A stretch of DNA of 64,000 bases from assembly GCA_002238445.1 (NCBI GenBank), contig MPML01000013.1:1-64000 (forward strand), written 5' to 3'. The first letter of the stretch is position 1; every line of letters starts with the position of its first letter. Positions 8,297 to 17,265 of this stretch are shown here, in pieces. This stretch comes from Caldilineaceae bacterium bin5. Its GTDB lineage: Bacteria > Chloroflexota > Anaerolineae > Caldilineales > Caldilineaceae. Made by a program: the position numbers and the translations under genes. The notes beneath the pieces are model-generated. The model was not told the origin of the DNA, did no database searches, and saw only the letters and a program-made list of their open reading frames with translations.

Positions 8297-9562
8297 CTAT
8301 GCCAACCCGAAATGGTCGTCGATTTCCTGCTGGTAGCCCTTTACTTCGCCTGACAACAACTCAGCCAATGTGACTGTACGCTCTAGCAGCGACGATTCTA
8401 TCATTCCAAACGCAGCCGCCAGGTCACGCAGGCCCTCTTCCCCATCAGTCTCCGGCTGTCCGCCGCGGGCGATGGCATCCAGCCAGTCATACTGCTGGAT
8501 GGCAAAGGGATCCGTCAGCCGCGTCTCGTTCGGTCCCACCTTCGGAAACTGGACGTCCAGCAAGGCCGGGTCAGCTTCGGCCCAGAATGTGTCCTGCAGA
8601 TTGCTGCGGCTGCCACTGTCGGCGATGATTTCTCCGCCCTTTATGCACCCTTCGCTCCCATAGAAAACCGGCGCCCCGGGAATCGCCGTCTCCTCACCGT
8701 GACCCCCCCACGACCACATGAGCTGCGCCAGCGCACCGCCCTCGCATGTAACGGTCGCCAGATAGGTGTCGTCCACGTTCGCCTCAACTTCCAGCCCCGC
8801 CGCAGGGTCGCCGTACAGATAGCGCATCGGCTCGAACGTGCGTACAGTGCCGCTTACAGCCTCCACTTCGCCGCAGATGTAACGGATCATGTGCATGACG
8901 TGCACGCCGATATCAATCGCGCCGCCGCCCGCGCCTTCGAGCTTACGATGACGCCACGGCGTTTCCCCCACGATCTTGTCCGGCGACCAAAGCCCGCCGA
9001 TCCCGCCCAACAACGCCAGTTGCAGGTCGCCGATCAGGCCCTGACGTATGGCCCACGCAGCCGCTCGCGTTCCGGCCGACTGGCGTACGTTTTCGAACAA
9101 GCCGAGCGTCAATCCTTCTGCCTTAGCCCTTTCCACAAGTAGGCGTCCCGCAGCGACTGAGATCGCCAGCGGCTTCTGTACCAGCAGGTGCAGTCCGGCG
9201 TCAAACGCGGCGGCCCCGATCTGATGGTGCATCGATAACGTCGTAAAATCGTTGACTGCATCGACCACACCCGCCGCAATCATCTCCCTGTAGTCCGTGA
9301 AGACCGCAACATCCGTGTCAGGTTGAAACTCGTCCAGATAGATGTGCGGCGCAGCCAGCGGGTCCCCCGTCTCCGGTGCCAGCACGGCCGCGCGCGGGGG
9401 CGGTCCTTCGCCCCGCTTGCGAAACATCAGCGCGTCGTCACGGTTACGGGCGCACAGCGCGGTAATGCGAAAGTCGTCAAAGCCTGCTTCGCGCAGGAGC
9501 CGGTAGCCGTGCAGATGGGCGTTGAGGATGCGGCCGCATCCGACGATGCCAATTCGAATCAT
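8297..9562 (-). CDS. Gfo/Idh/MocA family oxidoreductase, long form
   Basis: 421 residues, longer than the typical 340 because of an insertion around residues 45-85 (including MFRKRGEGPPPRAAVLAPE). The Rossmann motif is IGIVGCGRILNAHLHGY, the lysine motif is VQKPLAIS (Glu replaced by Gln) and the GAGGGAIDIGVHVMHMIRYI segment carries the conserved Asp and His. Probably an NAD(P)-dependent sugar dehydrogenase; the substrate is unknown. The neighbouring family members, TIM-barrel isomerases and sulfatases suggest carbohydrate catabolism. Confidence 0.9.
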   Translation of the reverse strand: MIRIGIVGCGRILNAHLHGYRLLREAGFDDFRITALCARNRDDALMFRKRGEGPPPRAAVLAPETGDPLAAPHIYLDEFQPDTDVAVFTDYREMIAAGVVDAVNDFTTLSMHHQIGAAAFDAGLHLLVQKPLAISVAAGRLLVERAKAEGLTLGLFENVRQSAGTRAAAWAIRQGLIGDLQLALLGGIGGLWSPDKIVGETPWRHRKLEGAGGGAIDIGVHVMHMIRYICGEVEAVSGTVRTFEPMRYLYGDPAAGLEVEANVDDTYLATVTCEGGALAQLMWSWGGHGEETAIPGAPVFYGSEGCIKGGEIIADSGSRSNLQDTFWAEADPALLDVQFPKVGPNETRLTDPFAIQQYDWLDAIARGGQPETDGEEGLRDLAAAFGMIESSLLERTVTLAELLSGEVKGYQQEIDDHFGLA

Positions 9563-9764
9563 GTGGGGATTCTCCGGTTTACTTGGGACACAATATGAAA
9601 CACGTTCCTCTCGGGCGGCATCAACATAAACTCAATTGAGTCACAGGGTCAGCCTCCCTGACACCTGTAACCAGTTTCCATGTATGACCCAGTTCGCAAT
9701 CAACATACAGACTTTATCTCTTAACGGCCAGCCTCGTGCCGTCGCAATGTGTTAGTGCATGAGA

Positions 9765-10772
9765 TCAATTTGCAAAGGGAAGGGTCAGGCCGACGCCATC
9801 GGCAATCCGCCCAGCTAGAGAACGAAAGTCGTCGTAACAATCCTGCACAGATTTTAGATGCCCCCCTATGGCGCCATCGGCAGCCTTTAGAAAGAAGATC
9901 GGCTTTCGGGCCTCCTGAGCTAAGGGCATGAGGCTTCGGTAGTGCTTCAGGTTTTTCAGGCAGTGGGGATCATCGTCAGTTAGAGTCCCCTTGAATTTCT
10001 GTTCATCTCGAAGGATGGCTGTTCGATATTCGTTGGGAATCCTCTCCATCCATTTTCCATAGGCCTTGACAGGTCGATCAAGGCGAACAGCATGTTGCAA
10101 TACTACATAACCTGCGGGGTTCATAGACGCGGGAGGAAGATGCAAAGCGTCCTGAATGTCTGTTGCCCGATTGAGTCTATCTTGCCATTCCTTCCGCCAA
10201 TTCATCAGCGTGGGCCCCAGGTTTCTTAAGCCCTGCATGGAAAAGAGGTCCGGCGCCAGGGGTATTACTACGTCCTCAGCCGCTACTAAAGCAGCCCGAT
10301 TGAGGGCGCCAAGGTTGGGGCCCACATCAATCAGCACTAGGTTGGCTTCATTTTTTTCGCTTGCCAGCTCCGCCAGCCTCCAAAGTGCGCTGATGACCCG
10401 AAATGACCGTTCCTTTCCGTCCAGGCAACCCGGCCACTCGCTGGACAAATCGTCCTCGGCTCTCGAAAGCGCCAGGTCGCCAGCCAAGAGCGCAAGCCCA
10501 GGAGAAACTTCAATGGTGTGAGGAGGTGCAATGTCTCCTGTCCCAGCCAGCAGAGGTCGAAATGCGCCAGAGACGGTTCGCCCATGGTCGCCCCCGTCCC
10601 AAAGTAGCTCCAACTCACTCTCATTCAAAAACATGCTCGTGAGGTTGGCCTGCGGGTCGAAATCAGCTGCTACCACCGAGAGGCCTAAATCTGCGTACAT
10701 CCACGCAAGGTGATACACAAGAGAGGTCTTGCCGACCCCACCTTTGTTGTTGAAGAAAGCAATGGTTTTCAT
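9765..10772 (-). CDS. ParA/MinD-type ATPase
   Basis: 335 residues. A deviant Walker A motif (FFNNKGGVGKTSLVYH, residues 6-21), a Walker A-prime region (VVAADFDPQANLT, 33-45) and a Walker B-like VLIDVGPNLGALN are the hallmarks of ParA family ATPases that dimerise on ATP and bind DNA non-specifically or regulate partners. There is no ParB and no parS-like repeats next to it. Instead the start codon overlaps by 4 bp (ATGA) the stop of an AlbA_2-type ATP-binding protein, so the partner is probably that protein. The pair looks like an accessory, possibly defence-related module rather than a chromosome-partition locus. The DNA here looks less GC-rich than flanking metabolic genes by eye. Confidence 0.88.
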   Translation of the reverse strand: MKTIAFFNNKGGVGKTSLVYHLAWMYADLGLSVVAADFDPQANLTSMFLNESELELLWDGGDHGRTVSGAFRPLLAGTGDIAPPHTIEVSPGLALLAGDLALSRAEDDLSSEWPGCLDGKERSFRVISALWRLAELASEKNEANLVLIDVGPNLGALNRAALVAAEDVVIPLAPDLFSMQGLRNLGPTLMNWRKEWQDRLNRATDIQDALHLPPASMNPAGYVVLQHAVRLDRPVKAYGKWMERIPNEYRTAILRDEQKFKGTLTDDDPHCLKNLKHYRSLMPLAQEARKPIFFLKAADGAIGGHLKSVQDCYDDFRSLAGRIADGVGLTLPFAN

Positions 10773-11959
10773 GGTAGTCCTCTTACTACAACGGAGACAT
10801 GAGTCAATGAGAACGAAAACTCAGGTGGCGGATTTCCATTGTCCTTGAGTCTCGTTTTGGCAAGCTGAATCCCAAGACCAAAGCGTTGCGCAAAACCCAG
10901 GTGATGCATTATCTCTGCAACTAACGGATTCCGGTAGTCTGTTACTCCCTCGTGAATATTCGTGGGAGTAACATTGCCATACAGACCTCCAGGACTTTGA
11001 ATTTCAACCCGGTCGTCATACCAATAGACTCGACTGGGGGAATTTGTATTTTCATAGCTCCGGTGCATGACTGCGTTTGCTGACAGCTGTCGAAGCGCCT
11101 CGATAGGATAGTCCGGTTTGCGAACCTCCCGTGCATGGGTCACTACATCAGAACTTACTGAGATGTTTATCTCAATGAGCTCCTGCAAACGACGCAGTAC
11201 GTCTTCAAGCTTGCCGGTCAATTCCTTGCTGTTCTTGATGGGGTCGGTGAGGGATACACCGGCAATCCTCAGGAATTGGACATAGGCCCCGGGGGCCCAA
11301 TACTGCGGATCACGACCGAAAGCAATGAGCGCCCCTAGCGCGGGGAGACCCTGATGCAGTAAGCGAAGGGAGCGAAGCTGCTGGGGTAGTGGGCGCTGAT
11401 TCTGTTCCAAGACTTCCCTTGCGACCGCGCTCGGCAGGTAGGTCGCTGAAACGTACTCCAAGTCCAGATCGTCAAGTGACGCATCTGAAACCGGACGCAT
11501 GTCGAATGATCTCTGGCCTGCCACCCGCCTCTCGACCAGCCGCTGCTCTTCCTCAGGACTGGCCTGCTGGACAGTCGGCCCCACTTTGATCCAGGCGCGC
11601 CCCTTATATCGAAGGGGGGGATTCGTTGCAGGCATCACCTGGACCACCGCCATATCACACCCGTTGACCGTCTTCTGGTCCACTGTCATAGTGGGAAATG
11701 GCTGAATACTTCCGTCTGACCGCATCAGCGCTAAATTGCGAAGCAGTTCATCGGTTACATCTATGTTTGAGCAAGATCCGTCATCTTCAACACCAACAAA
11801 TAACACCCCTGGTTTGCCTCTGGCCGGCAAATCGTTGGCAAAAGCGCAGATGTTTCGACGGATTGCATTACTATCACTCGCACTCCTCTTGCGCTCCACC
11901 AAGTCAGATTCGCTACTGGCCAAGAGCGCAGCAATTTCAGAATCTGTGTAGAAGGTCAT
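10769..11959 (-). CDS. AlbA_2 / RecG-C-like ATP-binding protein
   Basis: 396 residues from the chosen ATG (11959); a longer reading from 12004 adds an unlikely 15 residues. The N-terminus (about 16-130) has the AlbA_2 or Schlafen-AAA_4-like signature: ESDLVERKRS, then NICAFAND and VLFVGVEDDG, and later VVQVMPATNPPLRYKGRAWI. The C-terminal third contains a GHKL-type HATPase segment (LRQLSANAVMHRSYENTN, then DDRVEIQSPGGLYG). Such proteins are usually annotated as transcriptional regulators or DNA-binding proteins and are frequent in mobile and defence islands. It is the upstream gene of a 4-bp-overlapping pair with the ParA-type ATPase. No biochemical role can be assigned. Confidence 0.85.
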   Translation of the reverse strand: MTFYTDSEIAALLASSESDLVERKRSASDSNAIRRNICAFANDLPARGKPGVLFVGVEDDGSCSNIDVTDELLRNLALMRSDGSIQPFPTMTVDQKTVNGCDMAVVQVMPATNPPLRYKGRAWIKVGPTVQQASPEEEQRLVERRVAGQRSFDMRPVSDASLDDLDLEYVSATYLPSAVAREVLEQNQRPLPQQLRSLRLLHQGLPALGALIAFGRDPQYWAPGAYVQFLRIAGVSLTDPIKNSKELTGKLEDVLRRLQELIEINISVSSDVVTHAREVRKPDYPIEALRQLSANAVMHRSYENTNSPSRVYWYDDRVEIQSPGGLYGNVTPTNIHEGVTDYRNPLVAEIMHHLGFAQRFGLGIQLAKTRLKDNGNPPPEFSFSLTHVSVVVRGLP

Positions 11960-12131
11960 AACGGCTTCTTGATCATTTTGGTCTTCTGCCAAGCCAGTTT
12001 CCACGTATCACCTTTGTTTTCCGTACGTTGCGCCTCACGCGGGCCAGCCACCTGCCACTCCCCGACGAAGGGCTTCCTCCGCGGCAGCGACTGCGCTCTT
12101 GAGCCCGGGGAGTTTTCTGCCCGCGGGGCGC

Positions 12132-12920
12132 TCAAGCTTGCGGATAAACTTGCGGGAAGTGCTTGCCCCGCATCTGTTCGCCGTCATCTACCTCAACGAA
12201 CCTTTTCATGACATGCTCGCCGCTGGCAACGAAATAGGTCTCGTTCGTCATGTAATGCAGCGCAATCGCCCTCCGCGGGCGGTTGCTGTGGTTATCGTGA
12301 GAGCCATGCCACGTGAGCGAGTGATGAAAATGGACCTCGCCCTTCTTTACCGGGCAGCTAGCCACCTGGAGCGTCTGACCTTGGTGTTCCGTCGGCATAG
12401 CATCGATCTCTTCCAGCTTCTGCAGGTACTCGATGTTGTTGCCCCACTGATGCGAGCCTCGAACCATCGACATGCAGCCGTTGGATTCGTCGGCGTCGTC
12501 CAGTGCAACCCACGCCGTCACTTCGGTCATCGGCCTGATGATGGGCCAAAAGGGGGCGTCCTGGTGCCAGTGTGTCGTGCCCCCTGTCTGCGCCGGCTTG
12601 TACTGGATCTGATCGTGCCAGATACGAAGCTCGGTCGCGCCGGTCAGTTGCGCGATGCCAGTCGTAATGTCTGTGCGGCTGATCAGGTCGCGAAAGGGCT
12701 TGCTCGCCTCCCAGATATTGACGATCTGCCACACTGCCTTGCTGTCGTCCCGGCTCATATTGCGCACATGAACGGGCTGCGGAATGTCGTCTCGCTCCCG
12801 GTCGTCGATGACACGCATCACCTCGTTGCGTAATTCTTCAACCTCGTCGCTGCTAAGCACTTGCCCGCCATTCAGGAATCCGTCGGCATGAAACTGTTCA
12901 ATCTGTGCTGAAGTGAGCAT
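12132..12920 (-). CDS. Phytanoyl-CoA dioxygenase (PhyH) family protein
   Basis: 262 residues from ATG 12920, which is preceded by GGAGAGG. A longer frame to 12998 is not needed. Family features: the N-terminal FHADGFLNGGQVLS, the Fe(II)-binding HxD in THWHQDAPFWPI and the distal His and 2-oxoglutarate-binding Arg in HHSLTWHGSHDN...RPRRAI. These are Fe(II)/2-oxoglutarate-dependent oxygenases that hydroxylate diverse small molecules. It is followed, on the opposite end of a short gap, by a TIM-barrel isomerase gene in the same orientation upstream (13005-13802), so the two may form one transcript. Substrate unknown. Confidence 0.9.
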   Translation of the reverse strand: MLTSAQIEQFHADGFLNGGQVLSSDEVEELRNEVMRVIDDRERDDIPQPVHVRNMSRDDSKAVWQIVNIWEASKPFRDLISRTDITTGIAQLTGATELRIWHDQIQYKPAQTGGTTHWHQDAPFWPIIRPMTEVTAWVALDDADESNGCMSMVRGSHQWGNNIEYLQKLEEIDAMPTEHQGQTLQVASCPVKKGEVHFHHSLTWHGSHDNHSNRPRRAIALHYMTNETYFVASGEHVMKRFVEVDDGEQMRGKHFPQVYPQA

Positions 12921-13004
12921 GGACCTCTCCTCATTGAAGGTGTGACATTTGAGAATGACAAACAAACCGCCTGTCGTGGCGGAAAAGGTAACTGTCAAGG
13001 CAAC

Positions 13005-13802
13005 TTAACGCGCGCCGCACGCTTGCAAACATGCCTGCATGTGGCCGCGGCTCTCGGCGGCGATGGTGCAGCACTGCTCGAGGCTGTACTCGCGCGCGCC
13101 GATCACCTCCAGATTCAGCGGGCCGTCGTAGCCGTTCCGGTGCAGGACGCTGACGTAGCCTACAAGGTCGATGTCGCCGCGGCCGTTTGCCTGCAGCTCC
13201 GGCTTGCCCGGCCCCTGCTGGCGTCCCTTGCAGTCGCGAATATGAACGTGCTTGACACGGCTGATCACAGCGGCGATCGCGTCTACAGGATTTTCGTCGG
13301 CGCGGTAAATATGCGACGGATCCATGTCAATGCCAAAGTTGGGGGAGTCGATCGCCTCCATCGCCCGCAGAGTCGTAGGCGTGTCAAAAATGCTTGCGCC
13401 AACGTGCGCCTTCACGCATAAGGTCACACCGTACTTTTCGGCCCTCAGTGAGAGTTCCCCTAACTCGTCGATGGTCTGTACCAGACTCTCCTCGTTGCCG
13501 CTCTCACCGCCCGGCCCGCAGTTGACGATAGGAATGCCGCACGCCACCGCCGCCTGCATCGCCTTTTCCATCAGATCACGATCGCGGCTAGGCTGTTCCA
13601 TTGCCAGCAGTTCCAGTTCGTAGGTCTGTGCCAACTGCTTGATCTCCGGCGCTATTTCTTGCCATCGGTCCAATACAAGATGCTGGGCCATCGCGTCGAT
13701 TGCGGCCACCTCGATGCCGTCGTATCCAGCCATCGCGATACAGCGGAAAGAGGTCTCCAGGTCGAAACCGCCGAACAGTACTGAATTTGCGCCAAGTTTC
13801 AT
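13005..13802 (-). CDS. Sugar phosphate isomerase/epimerase (AP endonuclease family 2 TIM barrel)
   Basis: 265 residues. It begins MKLGANSVLFGGFDLETSFR, typical of the xylose-isomerase-like TIM barrel. Metal ligands are suggested by ELLAMEQPS, VNCGPGGES, VCVKAHVGASIFDTP (a KAHVG in place of the usual ExH), the Asp/His pair in FGIDMDPSHIYRADENP and the HIRDCKG strand, with a final Glu in LNLEVIGARE. Members isomerise or epimerise ketoses or inositol derivatives and often co-occur with Gfo/Idh/MocA dehydrogenases, as here. Function beyond family level is not predictable. Confidence 0.88.
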   Translation of the reverse strand: MKLGANSVLFGGFDLETSFRCIAMAGYDGIEVAAIDAMAQHLVLDRWQEIAPEIKQLAQTYELELLAMEQPSRDRDLMEKAMQAAVACGIPIVNCGPGGESGNEESLVQTIDELGELSLRAEKYGVTLCVKAHVGASIFDTPTTLRAMEAIDSPNFGIDMDPSHIYRADENPVDAIAAVISRVKHVHIRDCKGRQQGPGKPELQANGRGDIDLVGYVSVLHRNGYDGPLNLEVIGAREYSLEQCCTIAAESRGHMQACLQACGAR

Positions 13803-13887
13803 GAATCTCGCTCCATTGTGAATCGATAAGGCGGGCCAGCTAGTCTGACTTCTGCCGCCCTGTACCTATCGTCTGGGTTTGTGCCAA

Positions 13888-15294
13888 CTATCTTGCTGAA
13901 CTCGTTTGCGAACGCTCCCGTCGCAACGCCTCTACACTGGGGCGGCCAATGCGCAGATTATCATAGGCCTGCTGCGAGCTGGTGAAATAGTCAATGCCTT
14001 CGACATCGTGCCAACCGGGTTGGTGATGGATGGGATTGGGCAGCCCGGCCTCGGCCTCCCGCTTGCTCACCCACGCGTCCAGGCGAGCCGTGAGTGCTGC
14101 CACAACTTCAGGCAGCCCCTCTGCAATGTTGAATTTCTCCTCGGGATCTTCGACCAAATTGTAAAGCTCGACCGGCGGCATAAAGTGAAAGTCCGGTTCG
14201 AGCGCGCGGATCAGCTTCCACTGCGGCGTGCGCCAGCCGTGTTTCCGCATCCACGCGCACTCGGTGATATAGAATTCGCTCTCATGCGACGCAACCTCGC
14301 CCTCGATCAATGGCAGCAACGAGCGGCCGTCGAAACTGATGCCCGCGTCGATTTCCGCAAGTTCGAGGATCGTAGGGACCAGGTCTTTGTGCTGGTTGTA
14401 ACCGGCCACGCGCCTACCCGACTGCAGCTTGGGCGGGTAGCGCAACATCAAAGGCACGTGAAGCACATTGTCATAGAGGCCATGGTGATCGTACCAGTAT
14501 CCGTGTTCGTCGAGCTCCTCGCCGTGGTCGCCGTTGATCGCCACAATCGTCTCGTCGAAGAGGCCATGCGCTTCGAGCGCGGTGAATATCGACTGGACGC
14601 ACGCGTCCAAATAAGCGATCGCGCCGTCATACTGGGCGTTCACATATTCTCTGTCCCTGACGCCCGGCGGCAACATGTCAATGAGGGTATGCTTGAACGG
14701 CTCGAACGCGAAGACCGGGTCCATCGACCGGTTGGCCGCGTCGCACTCATTCCCGTGATAGAAGATGCGCTCGAAAGGCTGCGGCGGCAGGTAAGGCGAA
14801 TGGGGGTCCATGTGGCGCAGAAAGAGGAAAAAGGGTCTGCCTTCTGCGACCAACCGGTCGAGCGCGGGCAGTGCCAGCTCGTTCAGCCTTTGCGCCTTGG
14901 GCACGCGCCCCTCCGACCAGCTACCCGTCTGCGTAAAGGTCAGATACTCGTCGAAACCGCGCGCGCTGGCCCTGCCCGATAAGCCCACAGAGACCGTGTG
15001 ATAACCTTGCTCGCGCAGGATTTCTGCCAGCGTCTTCACCTCGGGCCGCAGCGGGCCTTTGGGCCGGTGCGCCACCAGTTGCGAAGTGAAGATGTCCATG
15101 CCCGTCAGCATCATTCCGTAGGCGCTGGTCGTCGGGATATGCGGGCTGAACGTGTTTTCGAAGAGCACCCCCTGGGAGGCAAAGCGATCCAGGCGCGGGC
15201 TGGTCAGCCGGTCGTAGCCGTAGCAACTAAGATGGTCGGCCCGCAGCGAGTCGATGCCGAGTATGACGATGTTTGGTTTCGCGGACGAAGCCAT
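13888..15294 (-). CDS. Sulfatase-fold (alkaline phosphatase superfamily) enzyme lacking the formylglycine cysteine
   Basis: 468 residues from ATG 15294; the in-frame extension to 15444 overlaps the upstream paralogue and is rejected. It has GIDSLRADHLSCYGY (metal Asp15), LRHMDPHSPYLPP, the YDGAIAYLDACVQSI segment and NGDHGEELDEHGYWYDHHG near residues 280-300. At the nucleophile site where classical sulfatases have C-x-P-x-R, this protein has IPTTSAYG with Thr55 in the Cys position, so it cannot be formylglycine activated. It may use a threonine nucleophile like phosphodiesterase-type members of the superfamily. It is a close tandem paralogue of the 15311-16720 gene, with a 16-bp gap and the same strand. 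Confidence 0.9.
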   Translation of the reverse strand: MASSAKPNIVILGIDSLRADHLSCYGYDRLTSPRLDRFASQGVLFENTFSPHIPTTSAYGMMLTGMDIFTSQLVAHRPKGPLRPEVKTLAEILREQGYHTVSVGLSGRASARGFDEYLTFTQTGSWSEGRVPKAQRLNELALPALDRLVAEGRPFFLFLRHMDPHSPYLPPQPFERIFYHGNECDAANRSMDPVFAFEPFKHTLIDMLPPGVRDREYVNAQYDGAIAYLDACVQSIFTALEAHGLFDETIVAINGDHGEELDEHGYWYDHHGLYDNVLHVPLMLRYPPKLQSGRRVAGYNQHKDLVPTILELAEIDAGISFDGRSLLPLIEGEVASHESEFYITECAWMRKHGWRTPQWKLIRALEPDFHFMPPVELYNLVEDPEEKFNIAEGLPEVVAALTARLDAWVSKREAEAGLPNPIHHQPGWHDVEGIDYFTSSQQAYDNLRIGRPSVEALRRERSQTSSAR

Positions 15295-15310
15295 TGTGAA
15301 AACCTTGCTC

Positions 15311-16720
15311 TTATTCCTTCTCTTCGGCCTCGCGCGACTTGGCCTGGAGTCGCCTGGCAGCGCTGGCGTCGCCGATGAAAAGAGAATCGTAAGCTTGCTG
15401 CGAACTGGTGAACGGGCCGACACCTTTGAGGCCGTGCCAGTCACCCTGGTGGTGAATCGGATTAGGAAGCCCGGTTTCCGACTCCCGCTTGCTCTCCCAG
15501 GCGTTCAGACGGGCGGTCAATGCCGCGACCACGTCCGGCAACGCTTCGGCGAGGTTGCAGTTCTCTTCAGGGTCTTCGACCATGTTGTAGAGCTCTACCG
15601 GGGGCTTGAAATGGAAATCAGGCTCAAGCGCGAGCATCAGTTTCCACTGGGGCGTGCGCCAGCCGTGCTTGCGCATCCATGTGCATTCCGTGATGTAGAT
15701 TTCGCTCTCGTGGGAAGCCACGCTGCCCTCCACCATCGGCAGAAGGGAACGACCGTCAAAGTCGATTCCGGCGTCAATGCCGGCCAGATCCAGAAGGGTG
15801 GGTACCAGGTCCTTGTGCTGGTTGAAGCCGGCCACGCGTGTATGGGCAGGAAGCTTGGGCGGATAGCGAAGCATCAACGGCACGTGCAGCACGTTGTCAT
15901 AAATGCCATGGTGGTCGAACCAGCACTCGTGGTCGTATAGCGTTTCCCCATGGTCGCCGTTTATCGCCACAATCGTCTCGTCGAAGACGCCGTGAGCCTC
16001 TAGCGCGGTGAAGATCGACTGAATGGCGGCGTCCATGTAGGCGATCGAACCGTCATACTGCGCAATCACATAGTCCTTGTCCGTGATGCCAGGCGGCAGC
16101 CACGAGGCCAGAAAGTCGCGGAACGGCTTGAAAGCAAGCACGGGCTCCATCGACTTGTCGCTGGGATCGCACTCGTCGCCGTGATAAAACATGCGCTCAT
16201 AGGGCTCGGGCGGCAGGTAGGGGGCGTGGGGATCCATGTGGCGCAGGAACAGGAAGAATGGCTTGTCATCGGCCAACATGCGATCGATCGCCGGTATCGC
16301 CTCCTCGTTCAGTAGCTGGGCTTTGGGAAGACGTCCTTCCTCAAAAGAACCCCACGCCTTGTAACTCAGGTATTCGTCGAACCCGCGGCTGCTGGGGTTG
16401 CCGTCAAAGCCGACGCAGACGGTGTGGTAGCCCTCGTCGCGCAGGATCTCCGCCAAAGTCTTAACTTCCGGACGCAGCGGACCCTGATGGCGCAGCGCCA
16501 CCACCTGTGTCGAGAAGACGTCCATGCCGGTCAGCATCGAGGCGTAGGCGCTTGTGGTCGGAATGTGGGCGCTGAACGTGTTTTCGAATAGCACGCCTTG
16601 CGCGGCGAAGCGGTCCAGATAAGGGCTGGTCAGATGCGGGTAACCGTAGCAACTCATGTGATCGGCCCGCAAGGAGTCAATGCCGAACAGGATGATATTC
16701 GGTTTTGCGTTCGATGCCAT
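15311..16720 (-). CDS. Sulfatase-fold enzyme, tandem paralogue lacking the formylglycine cysteine
   Basis: 469 residues, collinear with the downstream paralogue: GIDSLRADHMSCYGYPHLTS at the N-terminus, LRHMDPHAPYLPPEPYERMF, NGDHGETLYDHECWFDHHG and a C-terminal HHQGDWHGLKGVG block. The nucleophile position again reads IPTTSAYA with Thr55 in place of Cys. Both genes are highly similar along the entire length, which points to a tandem duplication. It is the first gene of a pair transcribed away from the divergent MFS gene. Substrate could be a sulfate or phosphate ester or phosphonate; none can be chosen. Confidence 0.92.
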   Translation of the reverse strand: MASNAKPNIILFGIDSLRADHMSCYGYPHLTSPYLDRFAAQGVLFENTFSAHIPTTSAYASMLTGMDVFSTQVVALRHQGPLRPEVKTLAEILRDEGYHTVCVGFDGNPSSRGFDEYLSYKAWGSFEEGRLPKAQLLNEEAIPAIDRMLADDKPFFLFLRHMDPHAPYLPPEPYERMFYHGDECDPSDKSMEPVLAFKPFRDFLASWLPPGITDKDYVIAQYDGSIAYMDAAIQSIFTALEAHGVFDETIVAINGDHGETLYDHECWFDHHGIYDNVLHVPLMLRYPPKLPAHTRVAGFNQHKDLVPTLLDLAGIDAGIDFDGRSLLPMVEGSVASHESEIYITECTWMRKHGWRTPQWKLMLALEPDFHFKPPVELYNMVEDPEENCNLAEALPDVVAALTARLNAWESKRESETGLPNPIHHQGDWHGLKGVGPFTSSQQAYDSLFIGDASAARRLQAKSREAEEKE

Positions 16721-17265
16721 CGTGCTTTCCTTCGCAATTGGAGAACCGGCGGGTTACGGAAGTGGAGCGCTGGAGCCAAAGCCGAACAGTGACTTATTCG
16801 AAACATTCCCGGTCGCGGGCGGAGGAGGAATCAGCCCTGTCTTTCGAAACAGATTGTTCATGGGCCAGACCGTTTGCACCGTACCACAACCCCCAATTAG
16901 CCGCAAGAATCTGGCCCTATATTCCAGAGCTTAGACACCTGAATTCGGACTCCTCTGCAGCCCGCGTAGGGCGGCCTTGGTGAGTGTCTTTTGCGGGCGC
17001 CCTTACCGATCCGGCCCTACTACGAAGTCACGTCCTGATTCGATATTGGGTCGGAGGCGGAAAATGCAGTTTTACGGGGGTCGCGGGGTTGGGTACAGAG
17101 GTAAGAAACTGGCGCGACGGTGGCGGGATATGCCAGGAGTAAGAGCAATTGCCGTTTGCATGATGACGGTTTACAATGCGAAGCACGCCACCCCAAACAC
17201 AGGCACATGTCAAGCCCGGTGAGCGAAGCGCTGGGCAGGTCCGACCTGTGAAGGACGCTTTCTCC
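16721..17265. other. Intergenic region between divergent sulfatase-like and MFS genes
   Basis: 545 bp that must hold promoters for both directions. I found no convincing -35/-10 pair, RNA gene or coding sequence. An in-frame extension of the MFS ORF back to 17176 covers the right end but does not look like protein of that family. Confidence 0.5.

Noticed and set aside
15295..15444. Extension of the first sulfatase-like gene
   Set aside because: It overlaps the neighbouring paralogue in another frame and is not similar to sulfatases.
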